In this document: positions 23,776-33,063 of the stretch, one piece after another
How the letters are laid out: each line of letters opens with the position of its first letter
Position numbering within the stretch: position 1 is the stretch's first letter
Virus record (IMG/VR): IMGVR_UViG_3300040806_002483
Location: 1 to 35,798 of that record
DNA: 35,798 nt
Reading direction: 5' to 3' (one strand)
Source of the DNA: a virus
The notes under the pieces: generated by a model
The model's database searches: none
What the model was told of the DNA's origin: nothing
Seen by the model: only the letters and a program-made list of their open reading frames with translations
Translations under genes and position numbers: made by a program

Positions 23776-24582
23776 TTATTTTCCTTTTAGCATGTCTATT
23801 TCTGTCTTAATACTCTTAACGGCTTCGATTAAATATGCACTTAGTCTTGAATAATAAATTGACTGTGGGTTTCCATTTGCATCTTTTTTAACTACATTTG
23901 GAATTATTTCGTTTACTTCTTCAGCAATTAATCCTGCTTCGTCTATAGCACTGCCATCTTTACGATCATAAATTTTGCCAGCAAGTTGTACAATACTATC
24001 AAGTGCATTTTCAATAGGAGATATATTTTCTTTTAACGCAATACTTGAAGTTTCTGTAATGCTTCCTGCACTCATATTATTTGTAAACGAGGCTGAGCCT
24101 CCAGTTACTTGTCCAGATACTGTAAAGTTTCCTGTGCTTGGTTGAAAACTCATTTTTGAACTACTAACACTTAATGCTGTTGTTTCACCGCTGTTTGAAC
24201 TTAATATAGCGGGATAATATGTACTTGTATCAGCAAGCTGATCATTAATATCTAGTGCTGGTGATGTCCAGCTTAGTGTTCCAGAACCATTGGTTTGTAA
24301 AACATAACCATTAGTTTGTCCAGTTGCTGGAAATGTGTAAGTTACATCACTTGTAACTGATGCAGGACTTTTAAATCCTACAAAATGCGAACTATCACTG
24401 TCCATCAATTTAAGAGTTTCATTATCCTTAATTTGTATATGAGAGTTGATTAATACTTCGCCAGTTCCGCTTGGAGTTAATGTAATGTTCTGGTTAGCAA
24501 CAACCCCCGTAACTGTGTTTTGGAAAGCTGATAGCTGTCCAAGTATCGGGCCGCCTACTACACCTGTTGTTATCCTACGCAT
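23776..24582 (-). CDS. Tail-fibre protein with S74 intramolecular chaperone domain
   Basis: A 268-residue protein. The N-terminal 170 residues are a Ser/Thr/Gly-rich fibre segment (TLTPSGTGEVLINSHIQIKDNETLKLMDSDSS, then TNGYVLQTNGSGTLSWTSP). From about residue 175 comes a peptidase S74-type domain: TSSIALKENISPIENAL, GLIAEEVNEIIPNV, SIYYSRLSAYLIEAVKSIKTEIDML. The Ser-Lys dyad expected for self-cleavage is S179 and K184 in the S-x3-L-K pattern. The domain trimerises the fibre and is usually cut off afterwards; whether cleavage occurs here is not known. AAGGAG precedes the ATG. Confidence 0.88.
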   Translation of the reverse strand: MRRITTGVVGGPILGQLSAFQNTVTGVVANQNITLTPSGTGEVLINSHIQIKDNETLKLMDSDSSHFVGFKSPASVTSDVTYTFPATGQTNGYVLQTNGSGTLSWTSPALDINDQLADTSTYYPAILSSNSGETTALSVSSSKMSFQPSTGNFTVSGQVTGGSASFTNNMSAGSITETSSIALKENISPIENALDSIVQLAGKIYDRKDGSAIDEAGLIAEEVNEIIPNVVKKDANGNPQSIYYSRLSAYLIEAVKSIKTEIDMLKGK

Positions 24583-24592
24583 CTATAACTCC

Positions 24593-24916
24593 TTATGTTG
24601 TTGCTGTTTCAATACCATACACCATAACAGTTACATCTGTACTGTTTGCATATGCTACAACATTCTTTCCTGCTTGTAATACTACACCACTTCTTTCTAC
24701 TGTACCGTTAGCTACTAGCTCTGTGTCAAATTCTATCCACTCAGCTGCTGTTGGTGTACCACTAGCTGATAGTGCAATTCTAATATCTCTAGTTGCCGTT
24801 GCTCTATTTGTTATGTTTATTGTAACAATAGCAAAATTATCCGACGGAACTGTATATATAGTTGTGTTAGTAGCAGCGGTTAAGTCTGTTGGTGTGCCTA
24901 ATATTCCTGTTGCCAT
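24593..24916 (-). CDS. Small virion protein (beta-sandwich, marine phage type)
   Basis: A 107-residue protein, ATGILGTPTDLTAATNTTIYTVPS followed by alternating beta strands (AIVTINITNRATATRDIRIALSA, VERSGVVLQAGKNVVAYANSTDVTVMVYG). I recognise the overall pattern as a small structural protein common beside tail-fibre genes of marine T4-like phages, probably a jelly-roll decoration or fibre-linked subunit; the exact role is unassigned. AGGAGAA lies 8 bases before the ATG, inside or just after the stop region of the giant fibre gene. Confidence 0.6.
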   Translation of the reverse strand: MATGILGTPTDLTAATNTTIYTVPSDNFAIVTINITNRATATRDIRIALSASGTPTAAEWIEFDTELVANGTVERSGVVLQAGKNVVAYANSTDVTVMVYGIETATT

Positions 24917-24926
24917 TTATTTTCTC

Positions 24927-27900
24927 CTATCTTAAAAAGTAATTATATGCTAATGGTAAACCTAACACACTCTTAGTAAAGTTTACATTTGCTTTTATAT
25001 TTATCGTTGCGCCGCTGACCGTTGTAATTTGTGTGCTATTAATGAAAATATCACCCGCTGTTACACTGTTAACAACTAGTGACGCACCACCGCCACCAAT
25101 CTGTGCTTCAATATATGTTTTAATTGCTCGCTGCGTTGGAACAATACTGTCACTGTTTGCAGTAAAGAATGGATCAGTACTAAATTCAGTAACACTTGCT
25201 GAGTTACCTCCTAGTGTAACTTCACCTAGTGATAGTTCTTGTAGACCTGCAATGTTAAACGCATCAGCATTCAATGTAGCAACACCAGTTGCCTGCTCAA
25301 TACTAAACAAGTCACCAACTCTAAAGTTACCATCTTGGTCAGTAGCAGTGAAGAACACTCGTCCACCGTCTGACGAAACAGTTTCATTTAGCTGTGAAGG
25401 ATCATTTACAGGATCTCCATACACACTGTTAGGATAGTTAGTATCATCAAAGTTACCAGTACCGATATCTAAGAAATCGTGTCCTGTTAGACGTACCTGA
25501 CTAAATCTAATACGCATTGTTACTGGATCATTATTTGGAACAGCATCTTCAATTTCCATCGATGGACTTAGTTGCAAGAATGCAGTGTAAGATCCATCTT
25601 TAGTTCCTACTCTACTAACAACATTAACAAGTTTGAATATAGTTCCTGGTAAACTGTCAAATACAACATTTGAACCATTTACTGGTACTGATGATAACTG
25701 TCTAACAGCAACAAATTGTCCATCTTGTAAGAAGTTAGCAAAACCATTACTGTTATCAGCATTAACTTCGGCACTAGCTTGAATAAATCCACTACCTCTT
25801 GCAATAAATGTTGGTTGTGCAAGCACTCCGTCATTTAATCTAACAGTAAATAATGCATCGTCAATATTGTTAGGATCTGTTACTGTCATTGTAGGTGGTG
25901 TAGACCCGTATCCTGATCCAGGCTCTGAAATTCTAACTTCAAACAGTTTTTCACTTGCAACAGCAGCTCTTGCTTTTGTAGTACATCCTAGTTTAAACCT
26001 ACCAGCAGCAGTTGTTGTACCTGTCTGTATAGCAACAAATACAGGCTCTCTGTCTGGATTACCAAATGTTATTGCACTTAATCCACCCGTGTATGTTGTT
26101 GCAGTAATTGCATATGGCGTTGGCCAATACACACCGTCTTCGGAATATGCAAGCGAATTAGTGTCAGTTGTTGTTACAGCAAATGTTCCTTGTCCGTAAG
26201 CAATTCTCACAGGAGTAGTCGAACCGTCTGTTGTAATTGTAGTTGCTGTAAATTCTGTTCCATCTAAACTATATGCCCCAGCATCTGTGTCATCACAAAT
26301 AGCAACAAATCTTCCTTTGCCGTAAGCAATGTCAACCCAATTATCAGTAGTTGGCATTCCAGCTGCAACTGTTGTCCAACTTGCTCCACCGTCAGTTGAG
26401 TATGCCATTTCTTGGCTTCCGCCTTTAATTGCTACCCATTTCTTAGCACCAAATGCAAGTGCTGTATATCCTGTGCTTGGTAATGCATTTGCAACTGTTG
26501 TCCAACTTATTCCGCCATCGTCTGAATAAGCAATATCTCGATCATTATCAGCAATCAACATAAATCTACCTGTACTTGCATTTATTTGACCAAATGCAAG
26601 ATCACATGTGCTTGTTGCAGACAATGCCGGTTGAACGCCGGGTGCAGACCAAGTTCCGGATAGTCCTGTTAGACTATAGTTTATTGCTGTAGCACTAGCA
26701 GTAATACCTGCAGCTACAGCATAACTTTGTTTAAATGTACTCGAACCATCATCAATTAATCCACTTTCAAATGCTTTCCAAGTTAAACTTGTAGCTAAAG
26801 TATTTGTTATCCAAGTAGTACCATCAATTGAACTTTGTCCTGTTGTGCCACTATCCGGTAATGCAACAAAATATCCTATTCTACCATAACCACTAAAGTC
26901 AAATTCTTCAACAGCACCTGTTGCTGAATTGACTGTAGTAATAGTAATTGTAATATCATTTGTTGTTGTTGCTCCACCTAAACTTGTACCCGGAATTGTT
27001 ATTGTATCTAATCTTGTGTATCCAGTGCCGCCCGAATTTAATGATATGTAATATTTGCTACCGTTTCTTGTTACATCAAAAGTAGCACCTACTCCGTCGC
27101 TTTGAGTTGTTACTGCAACATTGCTGTATTGTGCAGATGTTTCTACAAAGCCAACTTCTGGCCAAACATCACTAGCAACTGTTGTAGTTGTATCCGATCT
27201 GCTTGGTGCTGTAAATGATAGTCTTGGCTCAATTAAGTATATTGAACTACTATTTGGAGATTCAAATACTGTTCCAGGAACAACATGATCCCAACCTGCT
27301 GTGCCATCTGATTCTTTTACAACAGTTGCAACTTTTGATCCAGAGTTATATGTATCAATAATACCAAACAACCCTACTCCTGCACCCGATGTAATATAAA
27401 GTTTCATACCTGGGTAAGCAGTACTTGAGTTACCGTCTGTAGCGGCAATTGTTAGGCTTGTTGAATTACCTGTTTGCGCAGTGTTTGTTATAACTAAGTA
27501 TCCTGTACCACCTGCTACTGCGTCTGGGTTTCCAGTTGAATCATCAACTTCAATAATTCTTGTTTGATTAACTGCTTCGTCACGGAATTCTTCCATAAGA
27601 AGCTCTTCACTGTCGCCTGCTCCAAATATTTGTACCTGTGCTTCTGTATAATCGTTACCAGCATGACTATATTCTAGTTGTAATATTTCATTTACTGCAT
27701 CTGTATATACATTTGCTATAACAGCATTATACTGTTTTTCATTATCTACAATAGCTGTTACAGGAGTTTCATCAGCATCAACACCTTCGGCAACACTACC
27801 AAACTTACCGTAAGAGTTGTTACCGTTTGTAGCTCTCATTCTGCCGCCTGATTCACATAAGTAACCTACATGCGAATAATATGTAAACACTGACACCAGT

Positions 27901-30900
27901 TCGCCTCGACCGTTGTTTAGAATCCAAGCACCAATACCGTCTGATATAACCTGTGTAAAGTCGTTACTAACAATTGAATCGTTACCACCATTGTGTAGAG
28001 CACCATCAATCTTTTGACCAATTGCTGCATAACCAAATGTAGTACAGTTCTGTACATATGGTGATCTTGCGGTAATCCAAGCGCGAGTATCATCTGGTCC
28101 CCAACCTGGATCAAGTGATGCATAAGCACCAGCTGTTGGACGCTGTGTTCCAAATGCATTTGCTGGTCCTAAATCGCCTTGTAAACCTTCCATTGTTTGT
28201 AGTCTTAATCCAGTGCCGTTGCGTAGGTAGTAGAAATCTTCTTCTTGTGAACCTATTATGCTATTAACATAATATCTTGCACCTAATCTAGTTCTATATG
28301 TTGCTGGGAAGTAGAGTGAAACATCAAATCCAAATTTATTGTATGTTCTCCACTGTTGTTGCGGCCACTGTAAATCCCATTTAATTGCATCAATGTGTTC
28401 TCTTACATCTCTTGCACACAATGCACGATTGTATTCATAACCTTTCAGAACTTTAAAACCTTGTCCCCAATCAGTTAGTGTTTTTACAGCACCATACTGT
28501 GTGTCACTTATAGAAAAGTTTGTATCATTTATAATTTGTTTAACATAATAAGTTCGATCATCTATAAGACCTGCGTTTTCTACAGAGTTACTACTATCAT
28601 CGCCGTCTTGGAATTTAATTGGCATACCTTCAAATAACCAACTAGTATCACTAATTATAATTTGACCATCAGTAGAAAAATCAGTTGTAATTACTCCATT
28701 AACAACATCTTGAAATTTATCATCAACATATGCTAAAAGTTCGTCAACAATAAATTCTTTGTTTAGTTCCAATTGGCGTACAGCATTATAAACTTCTACA
28801 TCTTCAGTTTGTGTGTTACTACCTTCAGCACTTCCACTCCATATAATATCTTGTACCCAGTCCCATCCTGTATTGATGCCTGCGATTGCTATAGAATTCC
28901 CTCCAACGCTTGCAACTAATTGCGTTCTAACATATTCGTTAGCAGCAAGTGTTGCAGTTTTTTGATTCCCAACAATCTTATTTGCAGGTTTTCTAAGATA
29001 ACTTAATCCTGCATTTATACTAGCAAAGTTAGTTCCTAGCATAAAATCATATCTTGCAGCATCAATTAATAATCCAATATCTCTTGAACATTTTGCTTGA
29101 TTATATTTAAAGTCACTATATGTTGTATTAATATACTGAACAGTATCAACAATAACACCTTCTAAATCACTAAAAATGTTGCTATGTGCATTTTGATATT
29201 CTGCATCTGCCCAAGTAATACTTGGATAAACTGGTGCTGGTAAACTGTCTAAATTGCCAGCTGTAATTGCTGCTGTAATGATATCAATCTTAGCATCAAG
29301 TTCCGCTTCTTCAGTTGCAGTAGCAGGAGTTCCTGGCTTGGTCTGAATTTCTGTATGACCGCTTTGTGCTGTAACAGTTCCTTCTTGAATAATAGTTCCT
29401 ATGATACTTTTAGCATGATTGTATGCCGCAACAGTTTCAACTTCGTTACCATAAAGTTGAGAAGTTCCGTCTTCGAAATAACTTTCAGCAATTCTAGTTG
29501 TTGCTTGTGTACCACCATAAAGAATGTCGTAGCAAAGTGCATCAACTATATAACCTACATCCCTGTAACACTTACCTTCGTTGTAAACTAGTGCTCCGTA
29601 GGTATTATTAACATATTCTACAGTATCTGCTTGAATAAATGTTTTGTTTGCTACAAGGTTATCTAGTGCATCTACTCTATTTTGATCTACACCTACTGGG
29701 TTTGGAAAACTTAATGCGTTTTCTGCACTTAATCCGTTGTTGATCATATCAACAATTTCATTGTATGCTGTGCTAATTCTAGTGCTAGAATTTGAAGATC
29801 CGCCTGCAGATGAACCGTCATCTGTAACACTTTCTTTTAGTAAATCTCTAGCATTTCTAATTGCACCAACTGTCTCTGTACGCTGTGCTTGTAAGTTATA
29901 AGCATTGTTAGGTCGATTATAAGATCTACCATTAAAAACAGCATTATAGTTTGTTCCTAGTGCAACATCATATGCAGTGTCTGTTATAATATTTCTTAAG
30001 TCTCTACGACATTTAGCACTATTATATTGGAAGCTGCCAAAATGTCCATTGATAAAGTCTATTGTATTTTCTTGTACTGTAGATTTAATATTTTGTAATG
30101 CTGTGCTTGCATTAACTAATGTATCGTCAACACTGCTAACACTAGGATAAGTTATAGTTTCAGTCCCTGTACCGTTAGTTACAATATCAATTATATTAGT
30201 CATCAAACTATTAATAGTATTCGCTGCTGCAACAGATCCTTCCTTACCAGATGTAATCTGAGTTACTGTAGTATTCAGTGCAGGATTTACTGTAGTATTT
30301 CTACTAATACTTTGTAGTATTGTTTTTAAATAACCGTATGCAGCAAGTGTAGCAGTTTTCTCGCTCGAATTAATTTGTAAATTAGTTCCTTCCCAATATG
30401 CTTCACCTGCTTTAACTGACTGCCAGTTGCCGCCATAGGTTAAATCATAAGAAATAGCATCAATAATAAATCCAACATCTTGTTTACATTTTGTTTTACT
30501 ATAAGCAACACTAGAATAATTAGTTGTAATATATGCAATTACTTCTGCTTGTATAAATTCTTTGTTAAGTTTTACAGTATCTCTAGCATAACCGTAGTTA
30601 GGGTCAGACATATCCCAGGCCTTAGTTAAAGTAGCTTCAACTTTATTGCCTAATCCTATATCAACTCTTCTTCTAATAGTTCTTGCAAGTCTTTTAACAG
30701 CATTTTTTGGACCGTCTGTTTCAGCATATGGCCACGAAGTTGTTTGTGTTTCTGTATTACCCGTTGTTGGAGTAACACTTACACCCGAAACAACATCGTC
30801 TATAACTTCTTCAAGTCTTGATAAACTATGATATGTGTAATTAAAATCTGTTGTAGGAGTTAGAGCAGAGTTACTGGCTTTTCTAGGCTGTACATTAGTA

Positions 30901-31094
30901 GCACGAAGTTCGTCACCTATAACACAGCATTCTGCAGGTACAATGATAGGAAGAACTTCATAGTATTTTCCAGTACTTACTTTTATTAGTGATGTTCTTA
31001 TCAATCTTGCTGGTATGTTAGTATCTACTCCTGCTGTAACAGCATCGGTTACTATTCCGCTTAGTTCTGTAATTGTTTCAAATATTGTTGCCAT
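24927..31094 (-). CDS. Giant modular virion (fibre/baseplate-associated) protein
   Basis: A 2055-residue protein, the largest in the window. The N-terminal half (about 180-900) has five diverged copies of a module with the pattern Y..AKC.RD.G.IIDA..YD...G, with cysteines near residues 202, 361, 508, 669 and 892. It is followed by a segment on ARYYVNSI...QRPTAGAYASLDPGWGPDD. Residues 1525-1660 carry Asp-box-like S-x-D-G-x-x-W repeats suggestive of a beta-propeller. Near residue 1868 is GHDFLDIGTGNF..TNYP, followed by GGRVFFTATDQDGNFRVG and TDPFFTANSDSIVPTQRAIKTYI, which are typical of marine T4-like structural proteins. GGAGGA is the ribosome binding site, and the ATG shares one base with the stop of the gene before it. 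Virion function is inferred from composition and context. Confidence 0.78.
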   Translation of the reverse strand: MATIFETITELSGIVTDAVTAGVDTNIPARLIRTSLIKVSTGKYYEVLPIIVPAECCVIGDELRATNVQPRKASNSALTPTTDFNYTYHSLSRLEEVIDDVVSGVSVTPTTGNTETQTTSWPYAETDGPKNAVKRLARTIRRRVDIGLGNKVEATLTKAWDMSDPNYGYARDTVKLNKEFIQAEVIAYITTNYSSVAYSKTKCKQDVGFIIDAISYDLTYGGNWQSVKAGEAYWEGTNLQINSSEKTATLAAYGYLKTILQSISRNTTVNPALNTTVTQITSGKEGSVAAANTINSLMTNIIDIVTNGTGTETITYPSVSSVDDTLVNASTALQNIKSTVQENTIDFINGHFGSFQYNSAKCRRDLRNIITDTAYDVALGTNYNAVFNGRSYNRPNNAYNLQAQRTETVGAIRNARDLLKESVTDDGSSAGGSSNSSTRISTAYNEIVDMINNGLSAENALSFPNPVGVDQNRVDALDNLVANKTFIQADTVEYVNNTYGALVYNEGKCYRDVGYIVDALCYDILYGGTQATTRIAESYFEDGTSQLYGNEVETVAAYNHAKSIIGTIIQEGTVTAQSGHTEIQTKPGTPATATEEAELDAKIDIITAAITAGNLDSLPAPVYPSITWADAEYQNAHSNIFSDLEGVIVDTVQYINTTYSDFKYNQAKCSRDIGLLIDAARYDFMLGTNFASINAGLSYLRKPANKIVGNQKTATLAANEYVRTQLVASVGGNSIAIAGINTGWDWVQDIIWSGSAEGSNTQTEDVEVYNAVRQLELNKEFIVDELLAYVDDKFQDVVNGVITTDFSTDGQIIISDTSWLFEGMPIKFQDGDDSSNSVENAGLIDDRTYYVKQIINDTNFSISDTQYGAVKTLTDWGQGFKVLKGYEYNRALCARDVREHIDAIKWDLQWPQQQWRTYNKFGFDVSLYFPATYRTRLGARYYVNSIIGSQEEDFYYLRNGTGLRLQTMEGLQGDLGPANAFGTQRPTAGAYASLDPGWGPDDTRAWITARSPYVQNCTTFGYAAIGQKIDGALHNGGNDSIVSNDFTQVISDGIGAWILNNGRGELVSVFTYYSHVGYLCESGGRMRATNGNNSYGKFGSVAEGVDADETPVTAIVDNEKQYNAVIANVYTDAVNEILQLEYSHAGNDYTEAQVQIFGAGDSEELLMEEFRDEAVNQTRIIEVDDSTGNPDAVAGGTGYLVITNTAQTGNSTSLTIAATDGNSSTAYPGMKLYITSGAGVGLFGIIDTYNSGSKVATVVKESDGTAGWDHVVPGTVFESPNSSSIYLIEPRLSFTAPSRSDTTTTVASDVWPEVGFVETSAQYSNVAVTTQSDGVGATFDVTRNGSKYYISLNSGGTGYTRLDTITIPGTSLGGATTTNDITITITTVNSATGAVEEFDFSGYGRIGYFVALPDSGTTGQSSIDGTTWITNTLATSLTWKAFESGLIDDGSSTFKQSYAVAAGITASATAINYSLTGLSGTWSAPGVQPALSATSTCDLAFGQINASTGRFMLIADNDRDIAYSDDGGISWTTVANALPSTGYTALAFGAKKWVAIKGGSQEMAYSTDGGASWTTVAAGMPTTDNWVDIAYGKGRFVAICDDTDAGAYSLDGTEFTATTITTDGSTTPVRIAYGQGTFAVTTTDTNSLAYSEDGVYWPTPYAITATTYTGGLSAITFGNPDREPVFVAIQTGTTTAAGRFKLGCTTKARAAVASEKLFEVRISEPGSGYGSTPPTMTVTDPNNIDDALFTVRLNDGVLAQPTFIARGSGFIQASAEVNADNSNGFANFLQDGQFVAVRQLSSVPVNGSNVVFDSLPGTIFKLVNVVSRVGTKDGSYTAFLQLSPSMEIEDAVPNNDPVTMRIRFSQVRLTGHDFLDIGTGNFDDTNYPNSVYGDPVNDPSQLNETVSSDGGRVFFTATDQDGNFRVGDLFSIEQATGVATLNADAFNIAGLQELSLGEVTLGGNSASVTEFSTDPFFTANSDSIVPTQRAIKTYIEAQIGGGGASLVVNSVTAGDIFINSTQITTVSGATINIKANVNFTKSVLGLPLAYNYFLR
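28380..30560 (-). repeat. Five diverged copies of a C-x-RD coding repeat in the giant fibre gene
   Basis: At protein level the unit is about 150 residues long and contains F..A..V.YI...Y....YN..KC.RD.G.I.DA..YD...G. Copies centre near residues 202, 361, 508, 669 and 892 of the 2055-residue protein. A related copy is in the neighbouring 647-residue protein (C near residue 532). At DNA level the copies are strongly diverged. Boundaries are approximate. Confidence 0.6.
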
Positions 31095-33037
31095 TAGTAT
31101 CCTCCGCCGACTGCTACGGCACTCCCTCCACTTACTATGCTTTCGTACTCAGCAGTAGCTTGATTGCCAAGAGCAGTTTCAAAATACTGCTCAACTATTG
31201 CTGTTGAGTTATCTCCGTTAGTTGTTTGATAGTTAACAGCCGGTGCTGTTTGTGATAGTACTTTTTCTATTAGAGTTAGCCCGTATGCAATACTTGCTAC
31301 TGTTTCTGCTTCTTGTCCTAATAAATAAAAGCTACCTGGTTCATTTACATATTTTAGTGCTGCTTCTCTAGATCGAACATTACCACCGTGTGATAAATCC
31401 CATATAAATGCGTCTATTAATAGACCCATATCTCTTTCACATTTTGCACTGTCGTAAGCAAAACTAGATGTAAACGGAGTTAAACTATTTGCTATTTGAT
31501 AGTCTGTCCATTCAACAATTTCTCGTTGTATAAACCGTCTATTAAGTTCTAATAGTCTGCAAGCATTTGCTGCTTTTGACCCGCGTTCTACTTGTTGTGC
31601 TGCATAACGAATTGATCTCCAAGGTCTATCTATACTTTTACCGTATGTCGGAGCAGGACTGTCTGTGCCGTGTTCTGCTACATAATATACATCATCAGCA
31701 GTTGCTATTGATGCCCATTCTGGTAATAACGACGAGTTAACTTGAAGAATTTGTCCGTCAGTTCCGATTGGTAATCTAGTCGGGCCTGCGCCGCCATAAT
31801 ATAATAAATCGCCAGATGTTGTTAAAACACTCTGTTCACTTCCGATACTAAATAGGTTCCAATATGTGCCTGTTGCGTCTTGATCTGGTCTTGAATTTTC
31901 TGCTCCACCTCCTGGCTGTACATCAGTTTCTGTAGAGTAGTCGTCTCCTTCTGATATGTGCCCTTGTACACAAATATATGAATTATCGTTATATCTAACA
32001 ACATCGCCTAAATAGTATTCTTGATCGTCTAGCCAATCGCCGCGCCAATCAATACCTGTATTAAATCTCTGCCAATATGTTATATTAGGAGGTTGTTGTC
32101 CTGTGTGATCTTGTACTGCTCTGTATGTATATCCTCCCAGTCTTACTAGGTCACCAATTTCATATTCGAAGTTTGATGAATCGTCTCCCCAGTCTCCGAT
32201 GAAACGAATACCTTCTGAAAACAAGTCCCAATCGTCTGTGTTTGTTGGAGGTCTTAATCCTGAATTTTCAGTTTTTGCAAGATACTGATTACCACCATAC
32301 GAAACAACATCACCTGGTTGGTAACTTGCAGGTCCAGTCCATCTTGCTTCGTACTGGAAACCGTCTACAAACTTAGCCCATTTTGCACTATCTGTTGCAA
32401 ATGCTGCTGCCGATGTGTGATATTGTGTTGCTATCCAAGTATTAGCACCAAATTTAACAACATCATTTACTTTGTATCTTACACTTGCTGTCCAAGTTCC
32501 TTTGTAATCAAATCCTTGATTAAATATATCCCATTTTGATAAGTCTGCTTCTAATCCTAGTGCAGATGTTGCAGCACTAATGTGATTTTGATTACAAACA
32601 TAAGTTGTGCCGCCGTATTTTACAAAATCATTCGCTTTATAATCTATATTAGTTGACCAGTCACCTTTCCAGTCTAGACCCTCAGCATAGATTTGCCAAT
32701 TGCCAATGTCTGCTTCTAGTCCAATTGTACTGTCAGAAGCCGAAGTGTGAGCAGTCTGACAGATATATAATCTTCCGCCGTATCTAACAATAGCATCAAC
32801 ATCGTAGTCAATTCCAGGCTGCCAGTCACCTAACCAACTCTGGCCGTCACTAACCAAATTCCATTTTGGTGGATCAATATCAAAATCTGTAAAAAATCCT
32901 GCAGAGCTAGTGTGTCCGATTACACATATATAAATTTTTCCACCGTAGGCAATTACATCGTCTTGAAAATATTGAGTAGATGTTACCCAGTCATTTTTCC
33001 ATACAAATCTAATTCTACCAAGTTTAAATTCTGCCAT
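31094..33037 (-). CDS. Modular fibre protein with repeated chitin-binding-like units
   Basis: A 647-residue protein. Residues 10-400 hold seven tandem units of about 55 residues with W..DW...YF.DVVAYGGK.YIC...H.S....W..., for example YKANDFVKYGGTTYVCNQNH. This is the aromatic and GD.V.Y.G..Y pattern of small carbohydrate-binding modules (CBM5/12-like, by pattern). A glycan-binding role is likely but unproven. A linker region (LLYYGGAGPTRLPIGTDGQ) leads to a single C-x-RD unit near residue 532 (YDSAKCERDMGLLIDAF), the same module as in the giant fibre gene. The ATG has GGAG upstream and a GATAAATA octamer 19 bases before it. Confidence 0.75.
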   Translation of the reverse strand: MAEFKLGRIRFVWKNDWVTSTQYFQDDVIAYGGKIYICVIGHTSSAGFFTDFDIDPPKWNLVSDGQSWLGDWQPGIDYDVDAIVRYGGRLYICQTAHTSASDSTIGLEADIGNWQIYAEGLDWKGDWSTNIDYKANDFVKYGGTTYVCNQNHISAATSALGLEADLSKWDIFNQGFDYKGTWTASVRYKVNDVVKFGANTWIATQYHTSAAAFATDSAKWAKFVDGFQYEARWTGPASYQPGDVVSYGGNQYLAKTENSGLRPPTNTDDWDLFSEGIRFIGDWGDDSSNFEYEIGDLVRLGGYTYRAVQDHTGQQPPNITYWQRFNTGIDWRGDWLDDQEYYLGDVVRYNDNSYICVQGHISEGDDYSTETDVQPGGGAENSRPDQDATGTYWNLFSIGSEQSVLTTSGDLLYYGGAGPTRLPIGTDGQILQVNSSLLPEWASIATADDVYYVAEHGTDSPAPTYGKSIDRPWRSIRYAAQQVERGSKAANACRLLELNRRFIQREIVEWTDYQIANSLTPFTSSFAYDSAKCERDMGLLIDAFIWDLSHGGNVRSREAALKYVNEPGSFYLLGQEAETVASIAYGLTLIEKVLSQTAPAVNYQTTNGDNSTAIVEQYFETALGNQATAEYESIVSGGSAVAVGGGY

Positions 33038-33055
33038 TTATTTGCTCCGCTATGT

Positions 33056-33063
33056 TATTTATC
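33056..33063 (-). promoter_or_regulatory. Late-promoter-like octamer (GATAAATA)
   Basis: GATAAATA on the minus strand, one base off the T4 late consensus, 18 bases before the ATG at 33037, next to the stop codon of the partial gene upstream. Confidence 0.55.
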